A DNA stretch of 64,000 nt from Streptococcus thermophilus (GCF_010120595.1 NZ_CP038020.1:992001-1056000), one strand, 5' to 3'. Positions 36,932 to 46,789 are shown, counted from the first letter of the stretch. Numbers and translations are program-made. The notes: generated by a model from the sequence alone, not told the origin.

Positions 36932-38878
36932 ATGATTAACATTACTTTCCCAGATGGCGCTGTTCGTGAATTCGAATCTGGCGTGACAACCTTTGAAATT
37001 GCACAATCTATCAGTAATTCTTTGGCGAAAAAAGCTCTTGCTGGTAAATTTAACGGTAAATTGATTGACACAACTCGTGTAATCACTGAAGATGGAAGCA
37101 TCGAAATCGTGACACCAGATCACGAAGATGCCCTTCCAATCTTGCGTCACTCAGCGGCACACTTGTTTGCTCAAGCAGCTCGCCGTCTCTTCCCAGATAT
37201 TCATTTGGGTGTAGGTCCAGCTATCGAAGATGGATTCTACTACGATACAGACAATCAAGCTGGCCAAATCTCTAACGAAGACCTTCCTCGTATCGAAGAA
37301 GAAATGAAGAAAATCGTTAAAGAAAACTTCCCATCAATCCGTGAAGAAGTGACTAAAGACGAGGCACGTGAAATCTTCAAGAACGATCCATATAAATTGG
37401 AATTGATTGAAGAACACTCAGAAGATGATGGTGGTTTGACTATTTATCGTCAAGGCGAATACGTTGACCTTTGTCGTGGTCCGCACGTGCCATCAACTGG
37501 TCGTATCCAAATCTTCCATCTTTTGAATGTTGCTGGTGCTTACTGGCGTGGAAATAGTGATAATGCGATGATGCAACGTATCTATGGTACAGCCTGGTTC
37601 GATAAAAAAGATCTCAAGGCTTACCTTAAACGCCTTGAAGAAGCTAAAGAACGTGACCACCGTAAACTTGGTAAAGAACTTGATTTGTTCATGATTTCTC
37701 AAGAAGTCGGTCAAGGGCTTCCCTTCTGGTTGCCAAATGGTGCCACAATCCGTCGTGAGTTGGAACGCTACATTGTAGACAAGGAAGTCGCTGCGGGCTA
37801 CCAGCACGTTTACACTCCACCAATTGCGTCAGTTGAACTTTATAAAACTTCAGGTCACTGGGATCACTACCGTGAAGACATGTTCCCTCCAATGGATATG
37901 GGAGATGGGGAAGAATTTGTCCTTCGTCCAATGAACTGTCCACACCATATCGAAGTCTACAAACACCATGTTCACTCTTATCGTGAATTGCCAATACGTA
38001 TCGCTGAGATCGGTATGATGCACCGTTACGAAAAATCAGGTGCCCTTACAGGTCTTCAACGTGTACGTGAAATGTCACTGAACGATGGACATACTTTCGT
38101 TGCTCCAGAACAAATCGAAGAAGAATTCAAGAAAATTCTTCAATTGATCATTGATGTTTATGAAGATTTCAACTTGACTGATTACCGTTTCCGTTTGTCT
38201 TATCGTGACCCTGCAGATAAGCACAAGTACTTTGACAATGATGAAATGTGGGAAAATGCTCAACGCATGTTGAAAGCAGCTGTTGATGACATGGGTGTTG
38301 AATACTACGAAGCTGAAGGTGAAGCAGCCTTTTATGGACCAAAATTGGATATCCAAGTTAAGACTGCTCTTGGTAAGGAAGAAACTCTTTCTACCATCCA
38401 GTTGGACTTCTTGCTTCCAGAACGTTTTGACCTTCACTACATCGGAGCTGACGGTGAAGAACACCGTCCAGTGATGATTCACCGTGGGGTTATCTCAACT
38501 ATGGAACGCTTTACTGCGATCTTGATTGAGAACTACAAGGGGGCCTTCCCAACATGGCTTGCCCCTCACCAAGTAACCCTTATCCCAGTATCTAACGAAA
38601 AACACGTGGACTACGCATGGGAAGTGGCTAAGAAACTTCGTGATCGTGGTGTTCGTGCCGAAGTTGATGAACGTAATGAAAAAATGCAGTTTAAGATTCG
38701 TGCTTCTCAAACGCAAAAAATTCCTTACCAATTGATTGTTGGTGACAAGGAAATGAAAGACGGAACTGTTAACGTTCGTCGTTATGGTCAAAAACAAACA
38801 CACACTGAGACTGTGTCAGAATTTGTAGAAAATATCCTTGCTGATATCGCTCGCAAATCACGCCCAGATGCCGAATAA
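36932..38878 (+). CDS. thrS: Threonyl-tRNA synthetase
   Basis: A 648-residue class II synthetase that charges tRNA-Thr. The N-terminal TGS domain ([17 protein letters not shown]) and the editing domain with [16 protein letters not shown] (HxxxH) and a later CRGPH come first. The catalytic core has MNCPHH (zinc ligands) and [20 protein letters not shown] (motif 2), then the anticodon-binding domain (VTLIPVS). AAAAGGAGA precedes the ATG. Regulated by the upstream T-box. Confidence 0.97.
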
Positions 38879-38883
38879 ATCAG

Positions 38884-38915
38884 AAAGTCGGTTAGCTAAG
38901 CTAGCTGACTTTTTA
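38884..38915 (+). terminator. Terminator after thrS
   Basis: AAAGTCGGTTAGC (38884-38896) pairs with GCTAGCTGACTTT (38900-38912), with G-U pairs, followed by T. Confidence 0.8.
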
Positions 38916-38927
38916 GTAGGATAAACC

Positions 38928-39870
38928 ATGCATGTTTTTATAAAGAGACTTTTATTTCTGCTGGGAATAGTTCTAGTCTTGTTACTGGCTAGCTTTACTT
39001 ATCATAGGTTAGCCTTGCAAAGAGAAAATGCTTCTCTTAACCCTGTAGGGCAAATGGTAGATGTCAATGGATACAAAATTAGCGTCTTTGTAAAGGGTCA
39101 GGGGTCACAAACCCTAGTTTTTCTCTCTGGTGCTGGAACGGCTTCACCAATCCTAGATTTTAAAGATGTGTATGATGGGTTCTCAAAGGAGTACAAAATA
39201 GTTGTTGTTGAAAGAGCTGACTATGGTTACAGTGTGAAGACACGTCTAAGTCAAGAGATGTATCTGTGATCCTTTCAGAGATACGTCAATCCCTAGCCAA
39301 GTCACAAGTATCAGGTACATATATTATTCTTTCTCATTCGATGGTCTCCTTAGAGACGCTTCTTTGGCAAGAAAACTACCCAAGTGAAGTGAAAGCTGTG
39401 GTTTGTCTTGATTGGGCATTTCCAGAAAGTTATTTCCAGTTGAAGAGGCACCTCAGATGTTACGTCTAGATCGTTGGGAAAGTCAATTAGGTCTGTTAAG
39501 ATTACTGCCGAGACAATTATATATGCCCAATGAGAACCTAAGCGATAGTGACCGCCGTCTTTATCAAGAAATAGCTTACAGACAACTCTTGTCGCAAGCT
39601 ATGTTAAATGAGAGCCTATGTGCGAAAGAGAATGATAAAAAGGTGAACTCTACTAGTATTAAATCTCAAATGCCCGTGCTACTCATGGTGTCTAATGGAA
39701 AAGGGACAGGTTTCGGTCAGGAGCAGTGGCGACATTATGCGACTAGTTTTGCGAAGGGTCAGAAAAATATGGAAGTCACTTATTATGATTCTCCTCATTA
39801 TTTCTATCACTATCAGACCAAAGAGGTGATTAGAAGCATAGAGGAATTCATACAAGAGACAACTGATTAA
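38928..39870 (+). pseudogene. Alpha/beta hydrolase with two frameshifts
   Basis: An N-terminal membrane anchor and NPVGQMVDVNGYKISVFVKG, LVFLSGAG and VVVERADYGYS lie in one frame up to about 39255. ILSEIRQSLAKSQVSGTYII and HSMVSLETLLW are in a second frame. From about 39440 a third frame continues to the C-terminus (VLLMVSNGKGTG, then DSPHYFYHYQTKEV with the expected His). Each junction is a single-base shift. The nucleophile region reads HSMVS, without the usual Gly after Ser-x. Function before decay is unknown beyond fold. Confidence 0.85.
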
Positions 39871-39889
39871 ATGATTGAGGAGAGATGAG

Positions 39890-40756
39890 ATGCTCATAGG
39901 ATCAAAAGCCTTTTCTAGCTTATGGAAGGAATGGCAAAAGGAATACCAGCCATTGCAGGTACTGAAGTTATTGCTTGCTTATATAGAGATGCCAGAGGAT
40001 CTATCTGGGGAGCTTGAGCAAACTCAGCGGTTATTATCCTATTTTGACCTTGATTTGGCGCCTCATGATGTCTTCTGGAAGGATATTGTCAGCTTGGTAG
40101 ATTTAGCTTTTCCTGGTGATAGCTTGTCTCAGGAAGGCCTTGTAGAGCGACAAATCCATCAGCTACGTTACCTGATTTCGAGTCAACAGGCCCAGTATGT
40201 GAGGACACATTATAAAAGAACAGGGATGACAGACAAGGAAGCTTTAGCTGTCTATCTCAGATGGAAACCTTTCTCCATGTTTGATCAGGGACGTCTGCAC
40301 CAAAAGATTGCTATCCGTGATGGCAAGGTGATTTATCCAGATGGAACTCCCAGTGTTAATCTTAAGATTCTCCTTTATAATCGTATAGAGTTTATTTTGG
40401 ATAGTCAGGGAAATTTTCTCAATGAGGTCGATGCGGAGAAGGTAACTGAGAGTGGTGTGATAAATGGTGCTAGTTTCAACTATGGTAATTTCAAGCGCCA
40501 TTGGCAACTGGATGTGGAGCCAGTCCAACTAAACGATCCGGCCTTTCGTAATCGGATGACTAAGGGGTTTCGATCACCCAACAAATTGAGGAGGAAGTGG
40601 GGCCAAAAAGAGCCTGAGCATTTTGACAAGTCTTTTTACAATCCAAATGGTATCTATGCCCAGTCCCATAGATCTTTGGCTAATGATGTCAAACGCCAAG
40701 CCATAGCTTTTCTCGCCATGGTTTATGGTGTCAAGCCGTTTTATACAAAGCAATAA
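39890..40756 (+). CDS. DUF3114-family protein
   Basis: A 288-residue soluble protein. ATG 39890 follows GAGGAGA by six bases; a TTG at 39875 overlaps that site. The C-terminal half, with YNRIEFILDSQGNFLNEVD, NGASFNYGNF and HRSLANDVKRQAI, is typical of streptococcal DUF3114 proteins as I recall them. No signal peptide, membrane helix or catalytic motif is apparent. It is followed after 11 bases by a small membrane protein gene. Function unknown. Confidence 0.7.
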   Translation: MLIGSKAFSSLWKEWQKEYQPLQVLKLLLAYIEMPEDLSGELEQTQRLLSYFDLDLAPHDVFWKDIVSLVDLAFPGDSLSQEGLVERQIHQLRYLISSQQAQYVRTHYKRTGMTDKEALAVYLRWKPFSMFDQGRLHQKIAIRDGKVIYPDGTPSVNLKILLYNRIEFILDSQGNFLNEVDAEKVTESGVINGASFNYGNFKRHWQLDVEPVQLNDPAFRNRMTKGFRSPNKLRRKWGQKEPEHFDKSFYNPNGIYAQSHRSLANDVKRQAIAFLAMVYGVKPFYTKQ

Positions 40757-40767
40757 AAGAGGTTTAT

Positions 40768-40950
40768 ATGTCTAATCAACCACAAAACAACAAAGAAGGA
40801 ACAGCGGTTCTAGGATCGCTAGTCTTTATGGCCTTATATGCCCTAGGTATTTGGCACAATGCTGTCCGAGGAAATATCCCTTTCCTCATTCTTTGGAGTG
40901 TTTTACTACTTGTTAATGTCAGATATTTGATTTTCCGTTTGAAAAAATAA
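40768..40950 (+). CDS. Small two-helix membrane protein
   Basis: Sixty residues: a polar N-terminus (MSNQPQNNKEG) and two hydrophobic segments (about 14-28 and 37-56) ending FRLKK. AAAGAGG precedes the ATG. It is in an operon with the DUF3114 gene. Not recognised. Confidence 0.65.
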   Translation: MSNQPQNNKEGTAVLGSLVFMALYALGIWHNAVRGNIPFLILWSVLLLVNVRYLIFRLKK

Positions 40951-40956
40951 AGAAAG

Positions 40957-40998
40957 AGCCAGATCTGTAAGAAATTCAGGTCTGGCTTATTTTTTTAT
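40957..40998 (+). terminator. Terminator after the DUF3114 operon
   Basis: AGCCAGATCTG (40957-40967) pairs with CAGGTCTGGCT (40977-40987) with one G-U, followed by TATTTTTTT. Confidence 0.85.
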
Positions 40999-41011
40999 AT
41001 TCAATTATAAC

Positions 41012-41203
41012 TTACCACTCGCTTTCTTCTGGGATAACAATCTAACAAATGATGTAGAATGGAAAACCTATTCCCAATAAGAAAATCGCTACAGCCCAGA
41101 TAAGGCGAATAATGACAGGGTCAATGTCAAGATAATTGGCGATACCAGAACAAACACCGGCGATGATTTTGTTGTTTGAATCTCGTCTGAGTTCTTTTTT
41201 ATA
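41012..41203 (-). pseudogene. PspC-domain membrane protein, start lost and in-frame stop
   Basis: The minus strand encodes KKELRRDSNNKIIAGVCSGI, then ANYLDIDPVIIRLIWAV and PFYIIC, a TAG at 41042-41044, and IVIPEESEW. This is a PspC-domain protein, with the TAG where a Trp (TGG) is usual. There is a ribosome site (GGAGG) and an extended -10 (TGGTATAAT near 41226-41234) but the codon at the expected start is not ATG, GTG or TTG. It is therefore doubly disabled. Confidence 0.75.
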
Positions 41204-41260
41204 TGATTTACCTCCGTATTTCCTTATTATACCATAACACCTTGAAGTCTAGTATGGGCT

Positions 41261-41938
41261 TTAAGGAAGCATGAAGTAGACAATCCCCATATATTGGAGA
41301 GTTGAAGCCAGCATGATGAAGAGGTGCCAAATCATGTGGAAGTATGTTTTTTTCTTAGCATAAAAAGCTGCCCCAACCGTGTATGACAATCCTCCAGCAA
41401 GCATGAGTCCCCAAAAGGCAGGCCCTGTCTTAGTGACGATAGCTGGAATAATGAAGATAACCAACCATCCCATCATCAGATAGAGGAAGAGGGAGAATTT
41501 TTCATTGATTTTTTTAGCAAAGATTTTATAGAGAATCCCAAAAATCGTTGTTCCCCATTGGAGGATGATGATGCTATAGCCTAGCCATCCGCCAACCAGT
41601 GAGAGTGCAACAGGGGTGTAGCTTCCAGCAATGGCGATATAAATCATACTGTGATCAATAATTCTCAAAACCATCTTGTGAGGTGAGTTGTAATCCATAG
41701 CATGATAGATAGCTGAGCTCAAGAACATGAGGAAGAGGCTGATGACAAAAACGGACATACCGACAGCAGCAGTCATGCCGTAGCCGTTGTTAGCATGAAC
41801 GGCAGTAATTGGCAATAAGACCAGCATGGCAATGGCGCCGACAGCGTGTGTCACGCTGTTTGCCACTTCCTCACCAAAGCTAAGTTTTTTACTGAGTTTG
41901 AGGTTTTGAGAAGTGTTAAAAGTAGCAGTATTAGACAT
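41261..41938 (-). CDS. Hemolysin III / TrhA-family membrane protein
   Basis: A 225-residue PAQR-superfamily membrane protein with seven helices. Conserved residues seen are GEEVANSVTHAVGA, SAIYHAMDY, and the C-terminal HMIWHLFIMLAS; the histidines and the Asp form the metal site of the superfamily. The start at 41938 follows GAAGGAGG. Its first codons overlap the end of the DUF1836 gene, with which it forms an operon. Hemolysis is the historic name; a role in membrane homeostasis is more likely. Confidence 0.88.
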   Translation of the reverse strand: MSNTATFNTSQNLKLSKKLSFGEEVANSVTHAVGAIAMLVLLPITAVHANNGYGMTAAVGMSVFVISLFLMFLSSAIYHAMDYNSPHKMVLRIIDHSMIYIAIAGSYTPVALSLVGGWLGYSIIILQWGTTIFGILYKIFAKKINEKFSLFLYLMMGWLVIFIIPAIVTKTGPAFWGLMLAGGLSYTVGAAFYAKKKTYFHMIWHLFIMLASTLQYMGIVYFMLP

Positions 41939-42379
41939 TGTTTCCTCCTTCAAGGTCGTTTAAAAGTTGATGGGTAGCTCGGTAGCATTGAAGCGTCTGA
42001 CAGAATGAGAGTATGACTTGCGGAACTTCTTGGGGAAACTGACCATTCATACAGGCTATAAAGTCATTGTAGTAGCTCTTTTGACTTTCGGCATCTGGTC
42101 GTAGGATTTCTAAGGTTTTGGCAATCTCTGAAATCTCAAAGACGGTCTTCAGACTAGTAATGACAATGAGTCTGGCTACCTGAGCAGCATTATATTTTTC
42201 TTGATAGATTTTGCGATATGGCCATGTTTGACATAATTATTGACCATAGAGGCAGTTAGCCCCTTTTCGTTTGGTCCCAGAGTGCTTTGGGTGACCTGAT
42301 TGACATAGAGCAAAACCTGATCCAAATAGAGTTCAATCTCTGGTAATTCTTCCCAGAGAGGGTATTGTTGTGTTGTCAA
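41931..42379 (-). pseudogene. DUF1836 protein with a frameshift
   Basis: ATG 42379 begins MTTQQYPLWEELPEIELYLD and runs to HGHIAKSIKKN before ending at 42176. The other frame continues as AAQVARLIVITSLKTVFEIS, DAESQKSYYNDF and YRATHQLLNDLEGG to a TAA at 41931. Together they make a normal DUF1836 protein of about 149 residues, which has an N-terminal MerR-like helix-turn-helix. A one-base loss near 42195 separates the parts. The second half still overlaps the TrhA-family start. Confidence 0.8.
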
Positions 42380-42396
42380 ATTACAAAAACCTCTTT

Positions 42397-42421
42397 ATCT
42401 AGTTTTCATAACTAGATTATA
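42397..42421 (-). promoter_or_regulatory. Promoter -10 and palindromic operator of the DUF1836-TrhA operon
   Basis: On the minus strand TATAAT (42416-42421) is followed directly by ATCTAGTT-5-AACTAGAT, a perfect 8-5-8 palindrome (42397-42417), at the expected transcription start. It is probably a repressor site, perhaps for DUF1836 itself. Confidence 0.6.
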
Positions 42422-42463
42422 ACATTATAGAAATTCAAGTAAAGTCAGAACTTAAAAGACAAG

Positions 42464-42506
42464 AAAAAAGATGACGGAATAAGAGGTTCCAACATCTTTT
42501 TTTTTT
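42464..42506. terminator. Bidirectional terminator next to mvaA
   Basis: AAAAAAGATG (42464-42473) pairs with CATCTTTTTT (42493-42502), with an inner GGAA/TTCC pair. On the minus strand it ends the mvaS-mvaA operon. Confidence 0.75.
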
Positions 42507-42552
42507 AGTCTTAAAAAGGTAAGTAATATTTTAAACTGCTACGGTATTCTTT

Positions 42553-43824
42553 TTAAGGATTTCTGAGTTTTTCCAAAATCGCTTGGGCAGTTTCCTGATT
42601 CATATGTTTGGCCTTGAGAAGCTCAGACAAAACGTGAGGCATCTCTTCTGGATTAGCACCAGCTAGTAGAGCTAGAGATTTAGCCTGAAGTTTCATATGT
42701 CCTGCTTGGATACCTGTTGAGGTAAGCGCTTTAAGAGCAGCAAGATTTTGTACCAAACCAAGAGAGACGATGATACCTGCTAGGGTTCTAGCATCTGGAT
42801 GGTTGAGCAAGTCGTGGGCGATTGATACACTCGGATTAAGTCCAATAGAACCACCTCGGGTCGCGATTGGCATTGGTAGGGTTAATTCTCCCACCAGTTC
42901 CTTAGTTTCTTGATTATAGGTCCATGTCGATAGGCCACGATAGCTTCCGTCTTTGCTAGCATAGGCGTGGCACCCAGCCTCAACTGCTCGCCAATCATTG
43001 CCAGTCGCGATAACTAGGGCGTCGATACCATTGAAAATTCCCTTATTATGGGTAGCTGCTCGGTAAGGGTCGACCTGGGCCAATTGGCTAGCCAGTTCCA
43101 TTTTTTTAGCAAAATTATGGGCCTCTGCCTTGTTACGACTGAGAAAGCGTGTGTTAAGACGACAGGTAGCTGTGACAAGACTTTCGGTAGCTAGGTTTGA
43201 GAGAATGGCCATGAGGCTTTGACCTTCCGAGAGATTTTCTAATTCTGGTACCAGGGCTTCCATCATGGTGTTGACCATATTGGCACCCATGGCTTCTTGA
43301 GTATCAACTGCCAAGTAGACAATGAGGAAATCTCCCTTGGTTTCAGTCCAGAGCTTGCGAGGACCACCCCCACGCTTAACAATAGAAGGGTAAGCTTCTT
43401 TGGCGATATCTATAAGTTTCTGACTAGCTGCTTGAATCTTACTTGCCGCAGTGGCTTTATCAGGGACATCAAAGAGGGCTACTTGCCCAATCATCTGCCG
43501 GTCATGAATCTTGGTTGTAAAGCCACCAGAACGCTTGATGAGCTTGCTAGCATAGGAAGCAGCAGCCACAACTGAAGGTTCCTCGGTAACCATGGGAACC
43601 TGATAGGTAACGCCATCTACCAATACATCTGGGCAAATGGCGAAGGGAAGTGTAAAGCGACCAATGACATTTTCAGCCATTTGATTAGCTGTTTCAAGAG
43701 TAAGCTGTTGGTCATTATCCAGAAGGTCTTGATTTTCCTGAGACAAAAGAGCATTATTTTTCAAATGCTCTTTGCGTTCTTGCAATGTCTTCTTGGAAAA
43801 ACCAGTCCAAGAGAGTTTAGTCAT
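42553..43824 (-). CDS. mvaA: Hydroxymethylglutaryl-CoA reductase, class II
   Basis: A 423-residue reductase that makes mevalonate from HMG-CoA with NAD(P)H. ENVIGRFTLPFAICPDVLVDG, the active-site EEPSVVAAAS, TQEAMGANMVNTM, ATHNKGIFNGIDA and RGGSIGLNPSV are the class II landmarks. Its ATG lies inside the end of mvaS (eight-base overlap), so the two committed steps of the pathway are translated together. It is separated by about 14 kb from the mvk operon. Confidence 0.95.
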   Translation of the reverse strand: MTKLSWTGFSKKTLQERKEHLKNNALLSQENQDLLDNDQQLTLETANQMAENVIGRFTLPFAICPDVLVDGVTYQVPMVTEEPSVVAAASYASKLIKRSGGFTTKIHDRQMIGQVALFDVPDKATAASKIQAASQKLIDIAKEAYPSIVKRGGGPRKLWTETKGDFLIVYLAVDTQEAMGANMVNTMMEALVPELENLSEGQSLMAILSNLATESLVTATCRLNTRFLSRNKAEAHNFAKKMELASQLAQVDPYRAATHNKGIFNGIDALVIATGNDWRAVEAGCHAYASKDGSYRGLSTWTYNQETKELVGELTLPMPIATRGGSIGLNPSVSIAHDLLNHPDARTLAGIIVSLGLVQNLAALKALTSTGIQAGHMKLQAKSLALLAGANPEEMPHVLSELLKAKHMNQETAQAILEKLRNP

Positions 43825-44992
43825 TTTGATTTCCTTTATAGATACGTTGATGTTCAGAGATTTCAGTCAAACGGAAAGGTCCAGTTTGATAAGTATTGAA
43901 TTGGGTTGAGCCAGTGTCATCCAATTGAACCTCTTCATAGAAAAGTTGCTCATAGTCAGCAACGCTCAAGTTATGGCGTTGGGCAAAGATATCTAGACGA
44001 TCAGAACGAAGCATGTCTTTGTAGCCTTCCACTAAACGACCGGAGAAAATTTCAGAGACGGCTCCAGAACCATAAGAAAAGAAGCCTATCTTATCTCCTG
44101 TTTTAAGATTTTGTGACTGTTCAAGCAAAGAAAGAAGTCCAAGATAAAGTGATCCTGTATAGATATTTCCGATTTGTCGACTATAGGTAATAGAAGCTTC
44201 GAAGTTACTTGTGAGACGCTCTTTATTCTCTGGATTCAAATCTTTGGGAATAATCTTATTAAGTCCCTTAAGAGCCAATTTAGGATAAGGAAGGTGAAGG
44301 CAAAAAGCTGCAAAATCAGCAAAATCGACTTGATGACGTTCTTGATAAGCTACCCAAGTTGTCTTCAAACTATCAAGGTACTGCTTGTTTGAATAGATGC
44401 CTTGAACAAATGGCGTTGAACTATAGTTTGGACGCCAGAAGTCCATGACATCACGGGTTTGTGCCACATTGTCATCCGCAAGCTCTAAAATACGTGGATT
44501 CTGACTGACTAGCATGGCTACGGCACCAGCTCCCTGAGTAGATTCACCTGAGGATCCTACACCATAGCGGGCGATATCACTAGCGATAACCAGAACCTTG
44601 CTATTCGGGTGAGCTGCTACGTGCAATTTAGCGTAGTTAAGACCAGCAGTTGCTGCATAGCAAGCTTCCTTCATTTCAAAAGAACGGGCAAATGGTTGAA
44701 TGTTGAGAAGACTATGGACATAAACTGCAGCAGCCTTTGATTGGTCAATGGAAGACTCAGTAGCTACAATGACCATATCAATGGCCTTCTTGTCGTCGTC
44801 AGTTAAAATGTCAGCGGCTGCGTCAGATGCAAGTGTCACGATATCTTCTGTAATTGGTGTAATGCTGGTTGCATCAAGCATCAGCCCCTTGCTGAATTTT
44901 TCAGGATCCACCCCTCGAGCAAGAGCAAGATCCGCCATGTTTAGAACATATTGACTGGTCGCAAACCCAATCTTGTCAATTCCAATAGACAT
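43817..44992 (-). CDS. mvaS: Hydroxymethylglutaryl-CoA synthase
   Basis: A 391-residue enzyme that condenses acetyl-CoA with acetoacetyl-CoA. MSIGIDKIGFATSQYVLNM at the N-terminus, the nucleophile Cys in EMKEACYAATAGL (about residue 110), and FCLHLPYPKLALKGL with the active-site His are visible. ATG 44992 follows AAAGGAA; an upstream ATG at 45016 has no site. First gene of the mvaS-mvaA operon. Confidence 0.95.
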   Translation of the reverse strand: MSIGIDKIGFATSQYVLNMADLALARGVDPEKFSKGLMLDATSITPITEDIVTLASDAAADILTDDDKKAIDMVIVATESSIDQSKAAAVYVHSLLNIQPFARSFEMKEACYAATAGLNYAKLHVAAHPNSKVLVIASDIARYGVGSSGESTQGAGAVAMLVSQNPRILELADDNVAQTRDVMDFWRPNYSSTPFVQGIYSNKQYLDSLKTTWVAYQERHQVDFADFAAFCLHLPYPKLALKGLNKIIPKDLNPENKERLTSNFEASITYSRQIGNIYTGSLYLGLLSLLEQSQNLKTGDKIGFFSYGSGAVSEIFSGRLVEGYKDMLRSDRLDIFAQRHNLSVADYEQLFYEEVQLDDTGSTQFNTYQTGPFRLTEISEHQRIYKGNQND

Positions 44993-45021
44993 ATGATGTT
45001 TCCTTTTATTCTTCATTGTAA

Positions 45022-45038
45022 AGTATCCAGAGGATACT
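45022..45038. promoter_or_regulatory. Palindrome upstream of mvaS
   Basis: AGTATCC-AGA-GGATACT is a perfect 7-3-7 palindrome between the mvaS start and a TGGTAAAAT extended -10 on the minus strand (45050-45058). Candidate operator; no family recognised. Confidence 0.4.
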
Positions 45039-45313
45039 AATATATAGTGATTTTACCATAAAAAAGAGCTTTCGCCTTGAAAAAAACTCTGATAGTTAGT
45101 AACACTTTATTTTTTGATATGAACTAGAGGATTTCAAAAGATGTAGTTTTGGTAATCCCATAGCTTTTAGTTCTCATTTGCACCAGAATAAGGTAAAATA
45201 AAAATGAAAAGCAACATTATTTACAGCTATAATTAGATAAGCAAAGTTATTTCCATCTATATGTTACGAGTATTAAGTGAGACTTTGTTTTCAATGGAAT
45301 AAAGAGGAAAATC
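45039..45313. other. Divergent region between mvaS and thyA
   Basis: No gene seen. TATAAT at 45228-45233 is a likely -10 for thyA, whose ribosome site AAGAGGAAA is at 45302-45310. Confidence 0.5.
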
Positions 45314-46174
45314 ATGACGAAAGCAGACACTATTTTTAAAGAAAATATCACTAAAATCATGGAAGAGGGAGTTTGGTCAGAGCAAGCACGTCCTAAATAC
45401 AAGGATGGCACAACAGCCAATTCCAAATACATCACAGGGTCTTTTGCAGAATATGATTTGAGCAAGGGAGAGTTTCCAATTACGACTCTGCGTCCCATTG
45501 CTATCAAATCTGCCATCAAAGAAGTGTTCTGGATCTATCAAGACCAGACAAATAGCCTAGATGTGCTTGAAGATAAGTATAATGTTCATTATTGGAATGA
45601 CTGGGAAGTTGAAGGCGTCCCTGCTAATAATGGGGACAAGCGTTCAATCGGTCAGCGTTATGGGGCAGTCGTTAAGAAGCACGATATTATTAATCGTTTG
45701 TTAGCACAGTTAGAAGCCAATCCTTGGAATCGCCGTAATGTCATTTCCCTTTGGGATTACGAGGCCTTCGAGGAGACAGCTGGACTTCAGCCTTGCGCCT
45801 TCCAGACCATGTTTGATGTTCGTCGTGTGGGTGAGGACGTTTATTTGGATGCCACTTTGACGCAGCGCTCAAACGATATGTTGGTGGCCCATCACATTAA
45901 TGCTATGCAGTATGTGGCACTTCAGATGATGATTGCCAAGCATTTTGGTTGGAAAGTTGGTAAATTCTTTTATTTCATCAACAACCTCCATATCTATGAC
46001 AATCAATTTGAACAAGCTGAGGAACTCCTCAAGCGTCAGCCGTCTGATTGTCAACCACGCTTGGTCCTCAATGTTCCTGATGAAACTAATTTCTTTGATA
46101 TCAAACCAGAAGATTTTGAATTGGTGGACTATTATCCTGTTAAACCTCAACTCAAATTTGACTTAGCAATTTAA
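45314..46174 (+). CDS. thyA: Thymidylate synthase
   Basis: A 286-residue ThyA that methylates dUMP to dTMP using methylene-tetrahydrofolate. [19 protein letters not shown] followed by [11 protein letters not shown] contains the catalytic Cys. [17 protein letters not shown] and [12 protein letters not shown] are the substrate-binding segments. ATG 45314 follows AAGAGGAAA. It precedes folA by 107 bases but a terminator lies between, so coupling of the two folate enzymes is by neighbourhood only. Confidence 0.96.
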   Translation: MTKADTIFKENITKIMEEGVWSEQARPKYKDGTTANSKYITGSFAEYDLSKGEFPITTLRPIAIKSAIKEVFWIYQDQTNSLDVLEDKYNVHYWNDWEVEGVPANNGDKRSIGQRYGAVVKKHDIINRLLAQLEANPWNRRNVISLWDYEAFEETAGLQPCAFQTMFDVRRVGEDVYLDATLTQRSNDMLVAHHINAMQYVALQMMIAKHFGWKVGKFFYFINNLHIYDNQFEQAEELLKRQPSDCQPRLVLNVPDETNFFDIKPEDFELVDYYPVKPQLKFDLAI

Positions 46175-46198
46175 TAAATGCTTATGATTTAAGCCCAT

Positions 46199-46231
46199 AA
46201 AGAGCTGGCAAAGTTTTTCCAAGCTCTTTTT
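46199..46231 (+). terminator. Terminator after thyA
   Basis: AAAGAGCT (46199-46206) pairs with AGCTCTTT (46222-46229), then T. Confidence 0.8.
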
Positions 46232-46281
46232 GTCTTTTTTTGTTAGAATGGATTGTAAACTTATAAAGAAAAGGAAATACC

Positions 46282-46785
46282 GTGTCTAAACAAATCATTG
46301 CTATTTGGGCGGAAGCTCGTAACCATGTTATTGGGAAGAATCACACCATGCCGTGGCACTTGCCTGCTGAACTGGCACATTTCAAGAAAACGACCATGGG
46401 TTCAGCAATTCTTATGGGACGTGTGACCTTTGATGGCATGAACCGTCGTTGCCTCCCAGGACGTGAAACCTTAATTCTAACACGAGACAAGGACTTCGAC
46501 TGTGAGGAAGTAACGACCGTTACGAGTGTTGAGGAAGCTCTAGCTTGGTTTGAACAGCAAGATAAGGATCTCTATATTGCTGGTGGTGCTAGTGTCTACA
46601 AGGCTTTTGATGGACATTATGATATGCTCATCAAAACAACTATTGAGGCTGATTTAGAGGGAGACACATATTTTCCACAACTAGATACGACGGCATTTAA
46701 AGAGGTATCGCGTGACCGCGTGCCCAAGAATGAAAAAAATGCCTATGACTTTAGTATAAGTCGCTATGAAAAAGAAGGGGACTAG
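46282..46785 (+). CDS. folA: Dihydrofolate reductase
   Basis: A 167-residue DHFR that regenerates tetrahydrofolate after ThyA. IWAEARNHVIGKNHTMPWHL has the active-site loop, with the acidic residue in PAELAHFKKTTMG. Then ILMGRVTFDG, LILTR and LYIAGGASVYKAF (NADPH glycines) follow. It uses a GTG start with AAAAGGAAA upstream. The small membrane protein gene that follows overlaps its end in another frame only by proximity. Confidence 0.95.
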   Translation: MSKQIIAIWAEARNHVIGKNHTMPWHLPAELAHFKKTTMGSAILMGRVTFDGMNRRCLPGRETLILTRDKDFDCEEVTTVTSVEEALAWFEQQDKDLYIAGGASVYKAFDGHYDMLIKTTIEADLEGDTYFPQLDTTAFKEVSRDRVPKNEKNAYDFSISRYEKEGD

Positions 46786-46789
46786 GTTC

